A stretch of DNA of 47,089 nucleotides from Cohnella laeviribosi DSM 21336 (GTDB lineage Bacteria; Bacillota; Bacilli; Paenibacillales; Paenibacillaceae). The notes beneath the pieces are model-generated. The model worked only from the letters and a program-made list of their open reading frames with translations, was not told where the DNA came from and did no database searches. A program made the translations under genes and the position numbers. Of the stretch, positions 16,228-24,193 are shown piece after piece; position 1 is the stretch's first letter; each line of letters opens with the position of its first letter. The stretch lies in contig NZ_KB899841.1 of assembly GCF_000378425.1 (NCBI RefSeq), positions 1 through 47,089 on the forward strand, given 5' to 3'.

Positions 16228-16257
16228 TTGACACGCTCCCATGACCTCTTATAGAAT
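16228..16257 (+). promoter_or_regulatory. Promoter of rpsD
   Basis: Perfect -35 TTGACA (16228-16233). The -10 is TATAGA (16250-16255, 16-bp spacer) or TAGAAT (16252-16257, 18-bp spacer). Confidence 0.75.
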
Positions 16258-16433
16258 TTATAGTTGAATATTGGGGAAGGTTTGTGGTCACCCTCTCGGA
16301 CAATCCGCCGACGGGCAGCGGCTGAATTTTTCTCGTCGGAATCGAAATCAACATGTGTTTCGATATGGAAACATCCGGCGCAACGGCACCCATTTTTCAA
16401 AAAAATTTTTTTTGGAAAAAGGAGCTTGCATCC
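16258..16433 (+). ncRNA. rpsD 5' leader, possible S4 autoregulatory element
   Basis: A leader of about 170 nt between the promoter and rpsD. Two hairpins are visible: CCGACG / CGTCGG (16308-16313 with 16334-16339) and ATCGAAA / TTTCGAT (16341-16364). A purine/pyrimidine-rich AAAAAAATTTTTTTT segment precedes the ribosome site GGAG at about 16421. In B. subtilis S4 represses rpsD through its leader. Whether this RNA forms the same fold is an inference. Confidence 0.45.
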
Positions 16434-17033
16434 ATGTCACGTTACACTGGACCCAAGTTTAAATTGAGCCGTCGTCTTGGCATTTCCCTGAGCGGAACGG
16501 GCAAAGAACTGAAACGCGCGTTTCCTCCGGGACAACACGGCGCAAGCCAACGCCGCAAGCTGAGCGGCTACGGCGTACAGCTTCAAGAGAAACAAAAGCT
16601 TCGCCACATGTATGGCCTGAACGAACGTCAATTCCGCAACCTGTTCGAGCGCGCTTCGAAGCTGAAAGGTAAAGCCGGCGAAAACTTCATGATCCTGCTG
16701 GAAAGCCGCCTGGACAACCTCGTGTACCGTCTTGGCTGGGCTAACTCCCGCTACGGCGCCCGTCAGCTCGTGTCGCACGGTCACGTTACGGTAAACGGCC
16801 GCAAGGTCGATATCCCCTCCTACACGGTTCAAGTAGGCGATGTTATCGGTCTTCGCGAACGCAGCCGCGGCTTGAAAACGATCAAGGAAGCGCTGGAAGG
16901 ACGTCATCACCTGCCGGGCTATCTCGATTTCAACGCCAACACGATGGAAGGCAAGTACGTTCGTTTGCCTTCCCGCGACGAGCTGTCCCAAGACATCGAC
17001 GAACAACAAATCGTCGAGTTCTACAGCCGTTAA
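16434..17033 (+). CDS. rpsD: 30S ribosomal protein uS4
   Basis: Protein of 199 residues, full length for bacterial S4, an rRNA-binding primary assembly protein of the 30S subunit. It begins [16 protein letters not shown], has the S4 RNA-binding domain around [46 protein letters not shown] sequence, and ends EFYSR. A GGAG lies 9 nt before the ATG at 16434; the frame upstream is non-coding leader. Typical stand-alone rpsD with its own promoter and terminator, beside tyrS and dgcP as in Bacillus. Confidence 0.98.
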   Translation: MSRYTGPKFKLSRRLGISLSGTGKELKRAFPPGQHGASQRRKLSGYGVQLQEKQKLRHMYGLNERQFRNLFERASKLKGKAGENFMILLESRLDNLVYRLGWANSRYGARQLVSHGHVTVNGRKVDIPSYTVQVGDVIGLRERSRGLKTIKEALEGRHHLPGYLDFNANTMEGKYVRLPSRDELSQDIDEQQIVEFYSR

Positions 17034-17041
17034 GGCTCTGC

Positions 17042-17076
17042 AAAAAAACCTTGCCGGTTTCGGCAAGGTTTTTTTG
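17042..17076 (+). terminator. Terminator of rpsD
   Basis: AAAAAACCTTGCCG, GTTT loop, CGGCAAGGTTTTTTT. Strong intrinsic terminator, also usable by floT on the other strand. Confidence 0.93.
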
Positions 17077-17120
17077 TTCTGCCGCCGGACCGCTTGTTTG
17101 GCTTGCGGCCTGGGCGCGGT

Positions 17121-18647
17121 TTACGGTTCCGCTTTGACGTCGGGCTTCGGCGCAGCCCGCGAATCGCCCGGCGAAAGCTGCGGCGCCGGAGGAATGATTT
17201 TGCCCGTCAGCCCTTTCACCAGCCGGTCGAGGTCGATCCCGGATACGCTTTTGAGCATTTCGGGCGCTGTCGCCATAAGCGACGTCACATAGTTGCTCAC
17301 CCTCGCAGCGCCCTCGCCATGACCGGTATCGACGACGGTCAGCTTGTCGATCGAAGCGATCGGCTCCGCCACCTTGCCCGCCAGCTCCGGCAACATTTTC
17401 GCAATAATATCGAGCACGGCCGCTTCGCCGAATTTTTCGAACGCTTCGGCCAGCTTCTCTTTCGCTTCCGCCTCGGCCAAACCGCGCAGCCGGATGACTT
17501 CCGCTTCGGCCGCCCCTTTGGCCCGCTCGGCTTCGGCTTCCGCCAAGCCGTTCAGCCGCTTCAGCTCGGCGTTCGCCTTCGCTTCCGCCTCGATGCGGTA
17601 TTGCAGCGCGTCCGCTTCGTAAATCCGTTTCGCCTTCTCGGCTTCCGCCGCTTGCACGACCGCATAGCGGTCGGCATCGGCTTTTTTCTTCACTTCCGCG
17701 TCATACTGCTTCTCGCGGCGTAGGATTTCCTTCGCTTCGAGATCGATTTCCCGCTCCTTGCGGACCAGTTCGACCTTCATCTGCTCCTCGACCACGCTCT
17801 GCTTCGAACGGGCTTCCTGAATGGCGTAGGCCTGATCGGCCTCCGCTTTGGCCTGGTCCTGCTCCTTCTTGAAGGAAGCGATTTTCAGTTCCTTCTCCTT
17901 CGTCGCTTCGGCGATGTTCGTATCCCGCAGCAGCTCCGCCTTCTGGCCCTCTTCTTCGGCGCGCGCCTTCTGGATTCGCGCGTCGCGGATCGCCTCGGCT
18001 TCGGCGACTTCGGCATCCCGCTTGACCGCCGCGATCCGCGGCTTTCCGAGCGCTTCCAGATACCCGTGCTTGTCGCGGACATCCTTGATCGTGAACGAAA
18101 CGATCTGCAGGCCCATCTTCTTCAGATCCTTGGCCGCAACGGCCTGGACCTCCTGGGCGAACTTGTCGCGGTTGCGGTACACTTCCTCCACCGTCATCAT
18201 GCCGAGTATCGCCCGCAGATGCCCTTCCAGCACTTCCTGCGCCTCGCCTTTGAGCGCTTCCGTCGGCTTGCCCATGAACTGCTCGGCCGCAGTCGCCACG
18301 TCCTCCACGGAGCCGCCGATCTTGATGATCGCCACCGCGTCGGTCATGACGGGCACGCCTTGTTCCGTATACACTTCGGGAGTCGTGACATCCAGCTTGT
18401 GCGACAGCAAGGACAAAAACTGCGCCTGCTGGAAAATCGGTAAAATAAAGGCGCCTCCGCCGCGGACGATCTTGATGCGGCGTCCGGAATCGTCCACGGT
18501 CACATTTTTATTGCCGAGAAACGAGCCCGTCACGATCATGGCCTCATCCGGCGAAACCGTTTTGTATCTCGCCCAGAAGGCAAGGCCGAGCGCAACGAGC
18601 ACCGCCACGACAATCAACGGTATGTACAGATAATCCGGAATCCCCAT
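17121..18647 (-). CDS. floT: Flotillin-like protein FloT
   Basis: Protein of 508 residues of the flotillin/SPFH family, which scaffolds functional membrane microdomains. One N-terminal membrane segment (about 5-28) is followed by the SPFH domain (about 30-210). A long Ala/Glu/Lys-rich coiled coil (about 210-400) with repeated EAEAER-type motifs comes next, then a C-terminal oligomerisation region and a Pro-rich tail. AAAGGGG 7 nt upstream of ATG 18647 sets the start. It follows yuaF by 33 bp, as in the Bacillus yuaF-floT operon. Confidence 0.93.
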   Translation of the reverse strand: MGIPDYLYIPLIVVAVLVALGLAFWARYKTVSPDEAMIVTGSFLGNKNVTVDDSGRRIKIVRGGGAFILPIFQQAQFLSLLSHKLDVTTPEVYTEQGVPVMTDAVAIIKIGGSVEDVATAAEQFMGKPTEALKGEAQEVLEGHLRAILGMMTVEEVYRNRDKFAQEVQAVAAKDLKKMGLQIVSFTIKDVRDKHGYLEALGKPRIAAVKRDAEVAEAEAIRDARIQKARAEEEGQKAELLRDTNIAEATKEKELKIASFKKEQDQAKAEADQAYAIQEARSKQSVVEEQMKVELVRKEREIDLEAKEILRREKQYDAEVKKKADADRYAVVQAAEAEKAKRIYEADALQYRIEAEAKANAELKRLNGLAEAEAERAKGAAEAEVIRLRGLAEAEAKEKLAEAFEKFGEAAVLDIIAKMLPELAGKVAEPIASIDKLTVVDTGHGEGAARVSNYVTSLMATAPEMLKSVSGIDLDRLVKGLTGKIIPPAPQLSPGDSRAAPKPDVKAEP

Positions 18648-18680
18648 TTGGTTACCCCTTTCCACCATGAAAATCGGGCA

Positions 18681-19205
18681 TCAGTCCAACTTGGCCACGT
18701 ACAGCGTTCCTTCCTTGACTTCGACGACGACAACCGGCGTCCCTGCCGGCACCGCTTCCCCTTCGAAGCTGGCCGCGATATGGTTCGCGTTGCCCGCCCC
18801 CACCCGAACGAGCACCTCGCCGTAGCCGCCTTCCGGAATGGCGGTCAGCACCTCCGCGCGTTTTCCGGCCAGGTCTTGCATGGAATACCCCAACGAATTC
18901 TCGCTGTTTTTCATCGGGCGAACGTAGACGAAATAGATGCCCGCGCTCACCAGAGCCGCAATGCAGAAGGCCAAGGCATACACTCCGGGCGCAGGAAGGG
19001 ACGAATAGCGCGCCAGCAGCAGCCCCGAACCGCCAAAAACGGTTATGCCCCCGGCCAGAACGACGGGTTGGAAGACATGATGCGCATCGATCGACAGCCA
19101 TTCGAACATTCCGTCCACTGCCGCGTCCAGCGCGTCGCCCAATATAAGCGTGACGGCCGCAAGCAGCGCGCCGAACGCCAGGCAGCACCCGAACACGATT
19201 TCCAT
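18681..19205 (-). CDS. yuaF: NfeD-family membrane protein YuaF
   Basis: Protein of 174 residues with three or four hydrophobic segments (about 1-20, 48-68, 72-92). A C-terminal soluble beta-barrel OB-fold (about 108-174) contains GKRAEVLTAIPEGGYGEVLV and ends GTLYVAKLD. This is the NfeD/YuaF architecture. YuaF is the partner of flotillin and influences membrane fluidity and microdomain formation. AAAGGAG 7 nt before ATG 19205 sets the start. First gene of the yuaF-floT operon. Confidence 0.87.
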   Translation of the reverse strand: MEIVFGCCLAFGALLAAVTLILGDALDAAVDGMFEWLSIDAHHVFQPVVLAGGITVFGGSGLLLARYSSLPAPGVYALAFCIAALVSAGIYFVYVRPMKNSENSLGYSMQDLAGKRAEVLTAIPEGGYGEVLVRVGAGNANHIAASFEGEAVPAGTPVVVVEVKEGTLYVAKLD

Positions 19206-19251
19206 GGACTCGCTCCTTTCTTTCCGATTCCTTATCCCTTCCGATAAATAA

Positions 19252-19278
19252 TACGCGCCGCTGTCATCAAAAGTTTCT
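19252..19278 (-). promoter_or_regulatory. Putative sigma-W promoter of yuaF-floT
   Basis: Minus strand: AGAAAC (19273-19278), 17-bp spacer, CGTA (19252-19255). This closely matches the sigma-W consensus TGAAAC-N16/17-CGTA. In B. subtilis the yuaF-floT operon belongs to the sigma-W envelope-stress regulon. Confidence 0.68.
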
Positions 19279-19474
19279 AAAAAATCGGCAAATTTCGAAA
19301 ACGCTTCCGCTACCTGGGGACGCAGGACCGCCCCTGCCGGCGGTTGGACATGCCTGCGTCCTTCGTCCGCCGCCCGGCCCGGGATCCGCGGCCTCCTCCC
19401 GTTCCCGCTCGGTGTCCGGCCGCGGTGCTTAACCGCCATGTAGTCCGTCCAGTACCCTACGCCTCCGTCCGCAG

Positions 19475-19515
19475 AAAAAAAGGACAGGCCCGAACGGTCG
19501 CCCGTCCCGCCTGTC
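19475..19515 (-). terminator. Terminator of tyrS
   Basis: Minus strand stem AGACAGGC / GCCTGTCC enclosing a GC-rich loop, followed by seven T (19481-19475). The rest of 19279-19474 is non-coding and shows nothing else I can name. Confidence 0.85.
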
Positions 19516-19591
19516 TGTTTGCCGGTCTGCCGGCTCCGATGCCCGGCGCAAACCTTCGCTTTTCCTGCTTACCTTTGCCCAAAGCGCATCC

Positions 19592-20848
19592 TTAACGCAG
19601 CACAATCCGCTTGAATTTCCGCTTGCCGACCTGCACGATGTCGCCGTCCTGCGGCGCCACATCCGCGTTCGGGTCGGTCAGCTTCTCCTCGTTCCAGCGC
19701 ACCGCTCCCTGCTGGATGCTCCGCCGGGCCTCGCTGGCCGAGGATTGAAGGCCGATCAAGGTCAGAAGCTTGGCCAGCCGGATCGAGCCGTCCGTCAGCT
19801 CCGAGGCGGGAAGCTCGAACGTTTCGATGTCTTCGGGAAGCGCCCGCTGCTGGAAGACGGTGACAAAATGCGCTTCCGCCGCCGCTGCCGCTTCTTCCCC
19901 GTGATACATCCGGACAAGCGTCCGGGCAAGGCGCATCTTCGCGTCGCGCGGATGCACGCTTCCGTCGTCGAGACCCGCCCGCAACGCCGCAAGCTCCTCG
20001 TTCGTCAAATCGGTAGCCAGCTCGAAATATTTGATCATCAGTTTGTCCGGCACGCTCATCGCTTTGCCGTAAATTTCGTTCGGTTCTTCATCGATGCCGA
20101 TATAATTGCCGAGGCTTTTGCTCATTTTGTTGACGCCGTCGAGCCCTTCGAGCAGCGGCAGCATGATCGCGGCCTGCGCCGGTTTGCCGTATTCCTTCTG
20201 CAGCGTTCTGCCCATCAGCAGATTGAATTTCTGGTCGGTGCCGCCCAGTTCGATGTCGGTCTCCAGCGCGACGGAGTCATATCCCTGCATTAATGGATAG
20301 AAAAATTCATGCACGCTGATCGGCTGTCCGGCCTGAAACCGCTTCGTAAAGTCGTCGCGCTCCAGCAGGCGGGCCACCGTCAGCTTGGACGCCAACTGGA
20401 TGACATCCGCAAACTTGAGCGGCGACAGCCAGGCGGAATTGTAGTACACCTTCGTCTTGGCCGGGTCCAAAATTTTGAAAATTTGCTTTTGGTACGTTTC
20501 CGCGTTCCGCTTGACGTCTTCTTCGCTCAGCTGCTTGCGCGTTTCGGATTTGCCCGTCGGGTCCCCGATTTGTCCGGTAAAGTCGCCGATCAAGAGCTGA
20601 ACCTCATGCCCCAGCTCCTGAAATTGCCGCAGCTTGTGCAGCACAACCGTATGGCCGATATGGATGTCGGGCGCGGAAGGATCAAGCCCGAGCTTGATTT
20701 TCAGAGGCCGTCCGGTACGGACGGATTCGGCGATTTTGGCCGCAAGCTCGTCCTCCGGCACGATTTCCGCCGCGCCGCGACGAATGACGGCCAGCTGCCG
20801 CTCGACTTCCTGCTTTTGTTCATGGGTCAACATTCCTGTATCTTCCGC
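19592..20848 (-). CDS. tyrS: Tyrosyl-tRNA synthetase
   Basis: Class I aminoacyl-tRNA synthetase of 418 residues that charges tRNA-Tyr. Signatures: [17 protein letters not shown] with the HIGH motif, [15 protein letters not shown], and KMSKS in [13 protein letters not shown]-terminal S4-like RNA-binding domain (about 355-418) ends FKRIVLR. The variant with [19 protein letters not shown] resembles the TyrZ clade. The start is uncertain: GGAGG lies 14 nt before ATG 20848, and a CTG four codons... nearer could also serve. The intergenic region is too short for a T-box leader. Confidence 0.95.
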   Translation of the reverse strand, partial: AEDTGMLTHEQKQEVERQLAVIRRGAAEIVPEDELAAKIAESVRTGRPLKIKLGLDPSAPDIHIGHTVVLHKLRQFQELGHEVQLLIGDFTGQIGDPTGKSETRKQLSEEDVKRNAETYQKQIFKILDPAKTKVYYNSAWLSPLKFADVIQLASKLTVARLLERDDFTKRFQAGQPISVHEFFYPLMQGYDSVALETDIELGGTDQKFNLLMGRTLQKEYGKPAQAAIMLPLLEGLDGVNKMSKSLGNYIGIDEEPNEIYGKAMSVPDKLMIKYFELATDLTNEELAALRAGLDDGSVHPRDAKMRLARTLVRMYHGEEAAAAAEAHFVTVFQQRALPEDIETFELPASELTDGSIRLAKLLTLIGLQSSASEARRSIQQGAVRWNEEKLTDPNADVAPQDGDIVQVGKRKFKRIVLR

Positions 20849-20892
20849 CATAGTCAGTTCCAAATCCTCCGAATTTCTTCGCAATTTCTCTC

Positions 20893-20922
20893 TTTATAGC
20901 ACACCCTTTCGAAGGAAGTCAA
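20893..20922 (-). promoter_or_regulatory. Promoter of tyrS
   Basis: Minus strand TTGACT (20917-20922), 18-bp spacer, TATAAA (20893-20898). The divergent PBP gene has TATAAT at 20939-20944 on the plus strand, so the two promoters lie back to back. Confidence 0.7.
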
Positions 20923-20971
20923 ACCATGTTATCTGTGCTATAATAATTCTGTTTGTTGAAGGAGGTTCCTT

Positions 20972-23900
20972 ATGAACGAATCGAACAAGACTTCTCCTCC
21001 ATCCGGACGGAGAGGCTCCGGTTGGCTGATGGCCGTGCGGATCGCGGTCTATACCGTGCTGTGGCTCATCCTGTTCGGCGTGCTTACGGGATTGGTCGCC
21101 GTCGGCGCAGTCGGGGGATATGTGGCCGCATTGGTGAAGGACGACCCGGTGCGCCCGCAGGAATTTATCGAAAAGAAAATCAACGAAAACGCGATTACCG
21201 GATTCGTGTATTTTAACGACAATACGCTGATCGGCCAGCTCCGGACCGAAGAGGACCGGCAGCCGGTGACTTACGACGAAATTCCGCAGATCGTCATCGA
21301 CGCCGTCGTATCCATCGAGGACAAAGACTTTTTCAACCATAACGGCATCGATGCGAACGGCTTGCTGCGCGCGGTCAAGCAGCAGGTGCTGAACGAATCC
21401 GTGCAGACGGGCGGAAGCACGATTACCCAGCAGCTGGCGAGGCAGGTGTTTCTGACCCTCGAGCGAACGCAGACCCGCAAAGCGAAGGAAATCTTCCTTG
21501 CCCTCCGCCTCGAACGGTTCCTCAGCAAAGAGGAAATCCTGACCGCTTATTTGAACAAGATTGCGTACGGCAACGGTTCGTCCGGCTATAATCTGTACGG
21601 GATTAAAGCCGCGGCGAAGGGAATTTTCGGCGTCGACCTGAAAGATCTCAATCTGGCCCAGGCGGCGTATTTGGCCGGCGTGCCGCAGCTGCCGTCCGCC
21701 TACTCCGCTTTCACCAGCAAAGGGGAATTCAACGAGACGAAATTCAAGCGCGCCGTCGCCCGGCAACGGCTCGTGCTGCAGAAGATGCTGGAAAACGGAA
21801 AAATTACGCAAGCCCAGTATGAGGAAGCGCTTAACTTCGATCTGTACGCTTCGCTCGCCAAGCCGACGCAGAAAGCCTACAACACGTACCCGTACCTGAT
21901 GCTCGAAGTCGAGCGGCAGGCCGCGCAGCTTCTCGTTCTGCAGCAAAATCCGGGACTGACCCAGGAGGATCTGAAAAAAGAGGAGTACGTTCCGCTCGTC
22001 GAACAGGCGCGCGAGCAGCTTCTGCGCGGCGGCTACAAAATCACAACCACGATCGACAAAAAAGTCTACGATCTGATGCACGAAATCGCCGAAAACCCGG
22101 ACAATTTCTCGCCGGACGATCCGACCAAGGGCGTCGAGCAGATCGCCTCCGTCATGATCGACCATAAGACGGGCGCCATCCTCGGGATGATCGAAGGCCG
22201 CGATTTCCACATCGAACAGCTGAACTTCGCGACCCAGATGCTCAGACAGCCCGGCTCGGCGATGAAGCCGATCGCCGCTTACCTGCCGGCGATCGACAAA
22301 GGGCTGATCCAGCCCGCGAGCGTGCTGGACGATTCGCCGATCATCCTGAACAACGGCAGCGGCGGAGCCAAGCATATTCCGAAAAACTCGAACAATTCCT
22401 ACACGGGACTTGTGACGGCGCGGACGGCGCTCAACAAATCGCTTAATATTCCGGCGCTCAAAATCTTCCTCGAGAAGCTGACGATTCCGGAAGCGTGGGC
22501 GTTCGCCCGCAAGCTGGGCATCACTTCGCTCGTGGAGGAAGACAACTATGCGCAAACGGGCGTCATCGGCGGCCTCAAGTACGGCGTCTCCGTCGAAGAG
22601 CTGACGAACGCCTATGCCGCCATCGCCAACAAGGGCGTATTCAACGACGCGTACCTGATCGAGAAAATCACCGATTCGGAAGGCAACGTCGTTTACGAGC
22701 ACAAGCCGAACCCGAAGCGCGTCGTTTCCGAACAGTCCGCCTATCTGATGACGGATATGCTCCGGACCGTCATAACCAACGGCACGGCGACCTCGATCAA
22801 ATCGCAATTCAAAAATTACGGAAAAATCCCGGTCGCCGGCAAAACGGGCACGACGCAAAACTATGCGGACGTCTGGTTCGAAGGCTATACGCCCGACATT
22901 ACGCTGGGCGTGTGGGCCGGCTACGAAAAATCGACCCATACGCTGTCGACGGCCGGACGCGCCCGGGCGCGGGAAATATGGGCGAAAATCATGAACGCCG
23001 TCACCGAAGCAAGACCCGATCTGTTCCCGACGAAGCAATTCGAGCGGCCAAGCGGCATCGTGACGATGACCGTATCGAGCGTCAGCGGCAAGCTGCCGAC
23101 CGATTTGACCCGGCAGGCCGGTCTGCTTACAACGGATATTTTCAACAAAAAGTTCATTCCGACCGAATCGGACGACGCTTTGGTCCGCGTGAAATACATT
23201 ACGTACAACGGCGTGAACTATTTGCCGCATGACGAAACGCCGCCCGATTTGCTCCGGGAAGCGATCATGATCAAGCGCGAGAAGCCGATCGACCAGCTGA
23301 TCGAGGAGCTTCAGGCGGCGCTGCCGAAGGTGTCGGCGTCAAGCCGCAAGTCGCTGTCGTATTATTTGCCGAAGGACGCCAAGGACAGCGCGCCGTCCAA
23401 GAAGGACCCGCGCGTGGACGACGGAAGCGTCCCTTCCCCTCCTTCCAACGTGGCGGCGGAGACGGTCAGCGCAGGCAAGGTCCGGATTACGTTTACGCCC
23501 AGCCCGCAGGCCGATGTGGCCGGTTACCGCCTCTATCGTTCCGTGAACGGCGGGCCGTTCCAGAAAGTCGAGAATTCGGTGTTTGCCGGCGACGAGCCCC
23601 GATTCACCAACTACATTTCTTCCGGCAACGCCTATCGATACTACGTTACGGCGGTCGATGTCGCCGGCAAGGAGTCCGGGCGCAGCGCGATCGCCAGCGT
23701 AGGAGACGACAAGGAGCCCGACCCGGTCGATCCGGCGCTTCCGCCGGAGGACGGCAATCCGCAGAACGGCGGCGGCGCTCCGGGCGGCGAAGGCGGAACC
23801 GTCCCCGATACGCCGGACAGCGGGAATCCGCAGGCCGCGCCCGGTGCGCCGACAGGGCTGCAGGGGCAAGCCTCCGACGCCGGATTGGCGCTGAAGTGGA

Positions 23901-24106
23901 ATCCGAATCCGGACGCGGATGCCGTAACCAAATACGAAGTCTGGTACAGCGCTTCGCAAAACGGCCGTTACAAGCTGCTCGGTTCGACTTCTTCGGCCGG
24001 CTACGAAGCGCCCGGGCCAGCAAGCGCGGGCTGGTACCGGGTGACGGCCGTCAACAAAGCGGGATCGTCCGAACCGTCCGCGCCCGTGGAAATCCGGACC
24101 AACTGA
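20972..24106 (+). CDS. ponA: Class A penicillin-binding protein 1 with fibronectin III domains
   Basis: Bifunctional peptidoglycan synthase of 1044 residues. One N-terminal membrane anchor (about 20-52). Glycosyltransferase domain (about 75-260) with catalytic Glu in SIEDKDFF and TITQQLARQ. Transpeptidase domain with SAMK (429-432), SLN (490-492) and KTG (624-626). After about residue 800 come two fibronectin type III domains, at about 825-915 and 950-1042. A Pro/Gly/Asp-rich linker separates them. AAGGAGG 6 nt upstream fixes the ATG. The protein is longer than B. subtilis PBP1 (914 residues) because of the double Fn3 tail. Confidence 0.93.
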   Translation: MNESNKTSPPSGRRGSGWLMAVRIAVYTVLWLILFGVLTGLVAVGAVGGYVAALVKDDPVRPQEFIEKKINENAITGFVYFNDNTLIGQLRTEEDRQPVTYDEIPQIVIDAVVSIEDKDFFNHNGIDANGLLRAVKQQVLNESVQTGGSTITQQLARQVFLTLERTQTRKAKEIFLALRLERFLSKEEILTAYLNKIAYGNGSSGYNLYGIKAAAKGIFGVDLKDLNLAQAAYLAGVPQLPSAYSAFTSKGEFNETKFKRAVARQRLVLQKMLENGKITQAQYEEALNFDLYASLAKPTQKAYNTYPYLMLEVERQAAQLLVLQQNPGLTQEDLKKEEYVPLVEQAREQLLRGGYKITTTIDKKVYDLMHEIAENPDNFSPDDPTKGVEQIASVMIDHKTGAILGMIEGRDFHIEQLNFATQMLRQPGSAMKPIAAYLPAIDKGLIQPASVLDDSPIILNNGSGGAKHIPKNSNNSYTGLVTARTALNKSLNIPALKIFLEKLTIPEAWAFARKLGITSLVEEDNYAQTGVIGGLKYGVSVEELTNAYAAIANKGVFNDAYLIEKITDSEGNVVYEHKPNPKRVVSEQSAYLMTDMLRTVITNGTATSIKSQFKNYGKIPVAGKTGTTQNYADVWFEGYTPDITLGVWAGYEKSTHTLSTAGRARAREIWAKIMNAVTEARPDLFPTKQFERPSGIVTMTVSSVSGKLPTDLTRQAGLLTTDIFNKKFIPTESDDALVRVKYITYNGVNYLPHDETPPDLLREAIMIKREKPIDQLIEELQAALPKVSASSRKSLSYYLPKDAKDSAPSKKDPRVDDGSVPSPPSNVAAETVSAGKVRITFTPSPQADVAGYRLYRSVNGGPFQKVENSVFAGDEPRFTNYISSGNAYRYYVTAVDVAGKESGRSAIASVGDDKEPDPVDPALPPEDGNPQNGGGAPGGEGGTVPDTPDSGNPQAAPGAPTGLQGQASDAGLALKWNPNPDADAVTKYEVWYSASQNGRYKLLGSTSSAGYEAPGPASAGWYRVTAVNKAGSSEPSAPVEIRTN

Positions 24107-24122
24107 CAACGGCGCAAGGCCG

Positions 24123-24170
24123 AAAAAAAGGTGTCGCCGCATGGTTTTCGAACCTGCGGGACACCTTTTT
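24123..24170. terminator. Bidirectional terminator between ponA and acsA
   Basis: AAAAAAGGTGTC and GACACCTTTTT arms around an inner GCCGCA / TGCGG stem; T-runs on both strands serve the convergent genes. Confidence 0.9.
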
Positions 24171-24193
24171 CGTCGGCTCGGAATGGTTGCCGC

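Noticed and set aside
16063..16242. N-terminal extension of the diguanylate cyclase
   Set aside because: An AAGGAGG site sits 9 nt before the internal ATG at 16062, and the extension runs through the promoter region.
20849..20971. T-box riboswitch upstream of tyrS
   Set aside because: Only about 120 bp separate tyrS from the divergent PBP gene, and no T-box sequence or antiterminator is visible.
20894..23230. Long minus-strand open frame opposite the PBP1 gene (778 codons)
   Set aside because: It shadows the PBP coding sequence, overlaps the tyrS promoter region and shows no domain.
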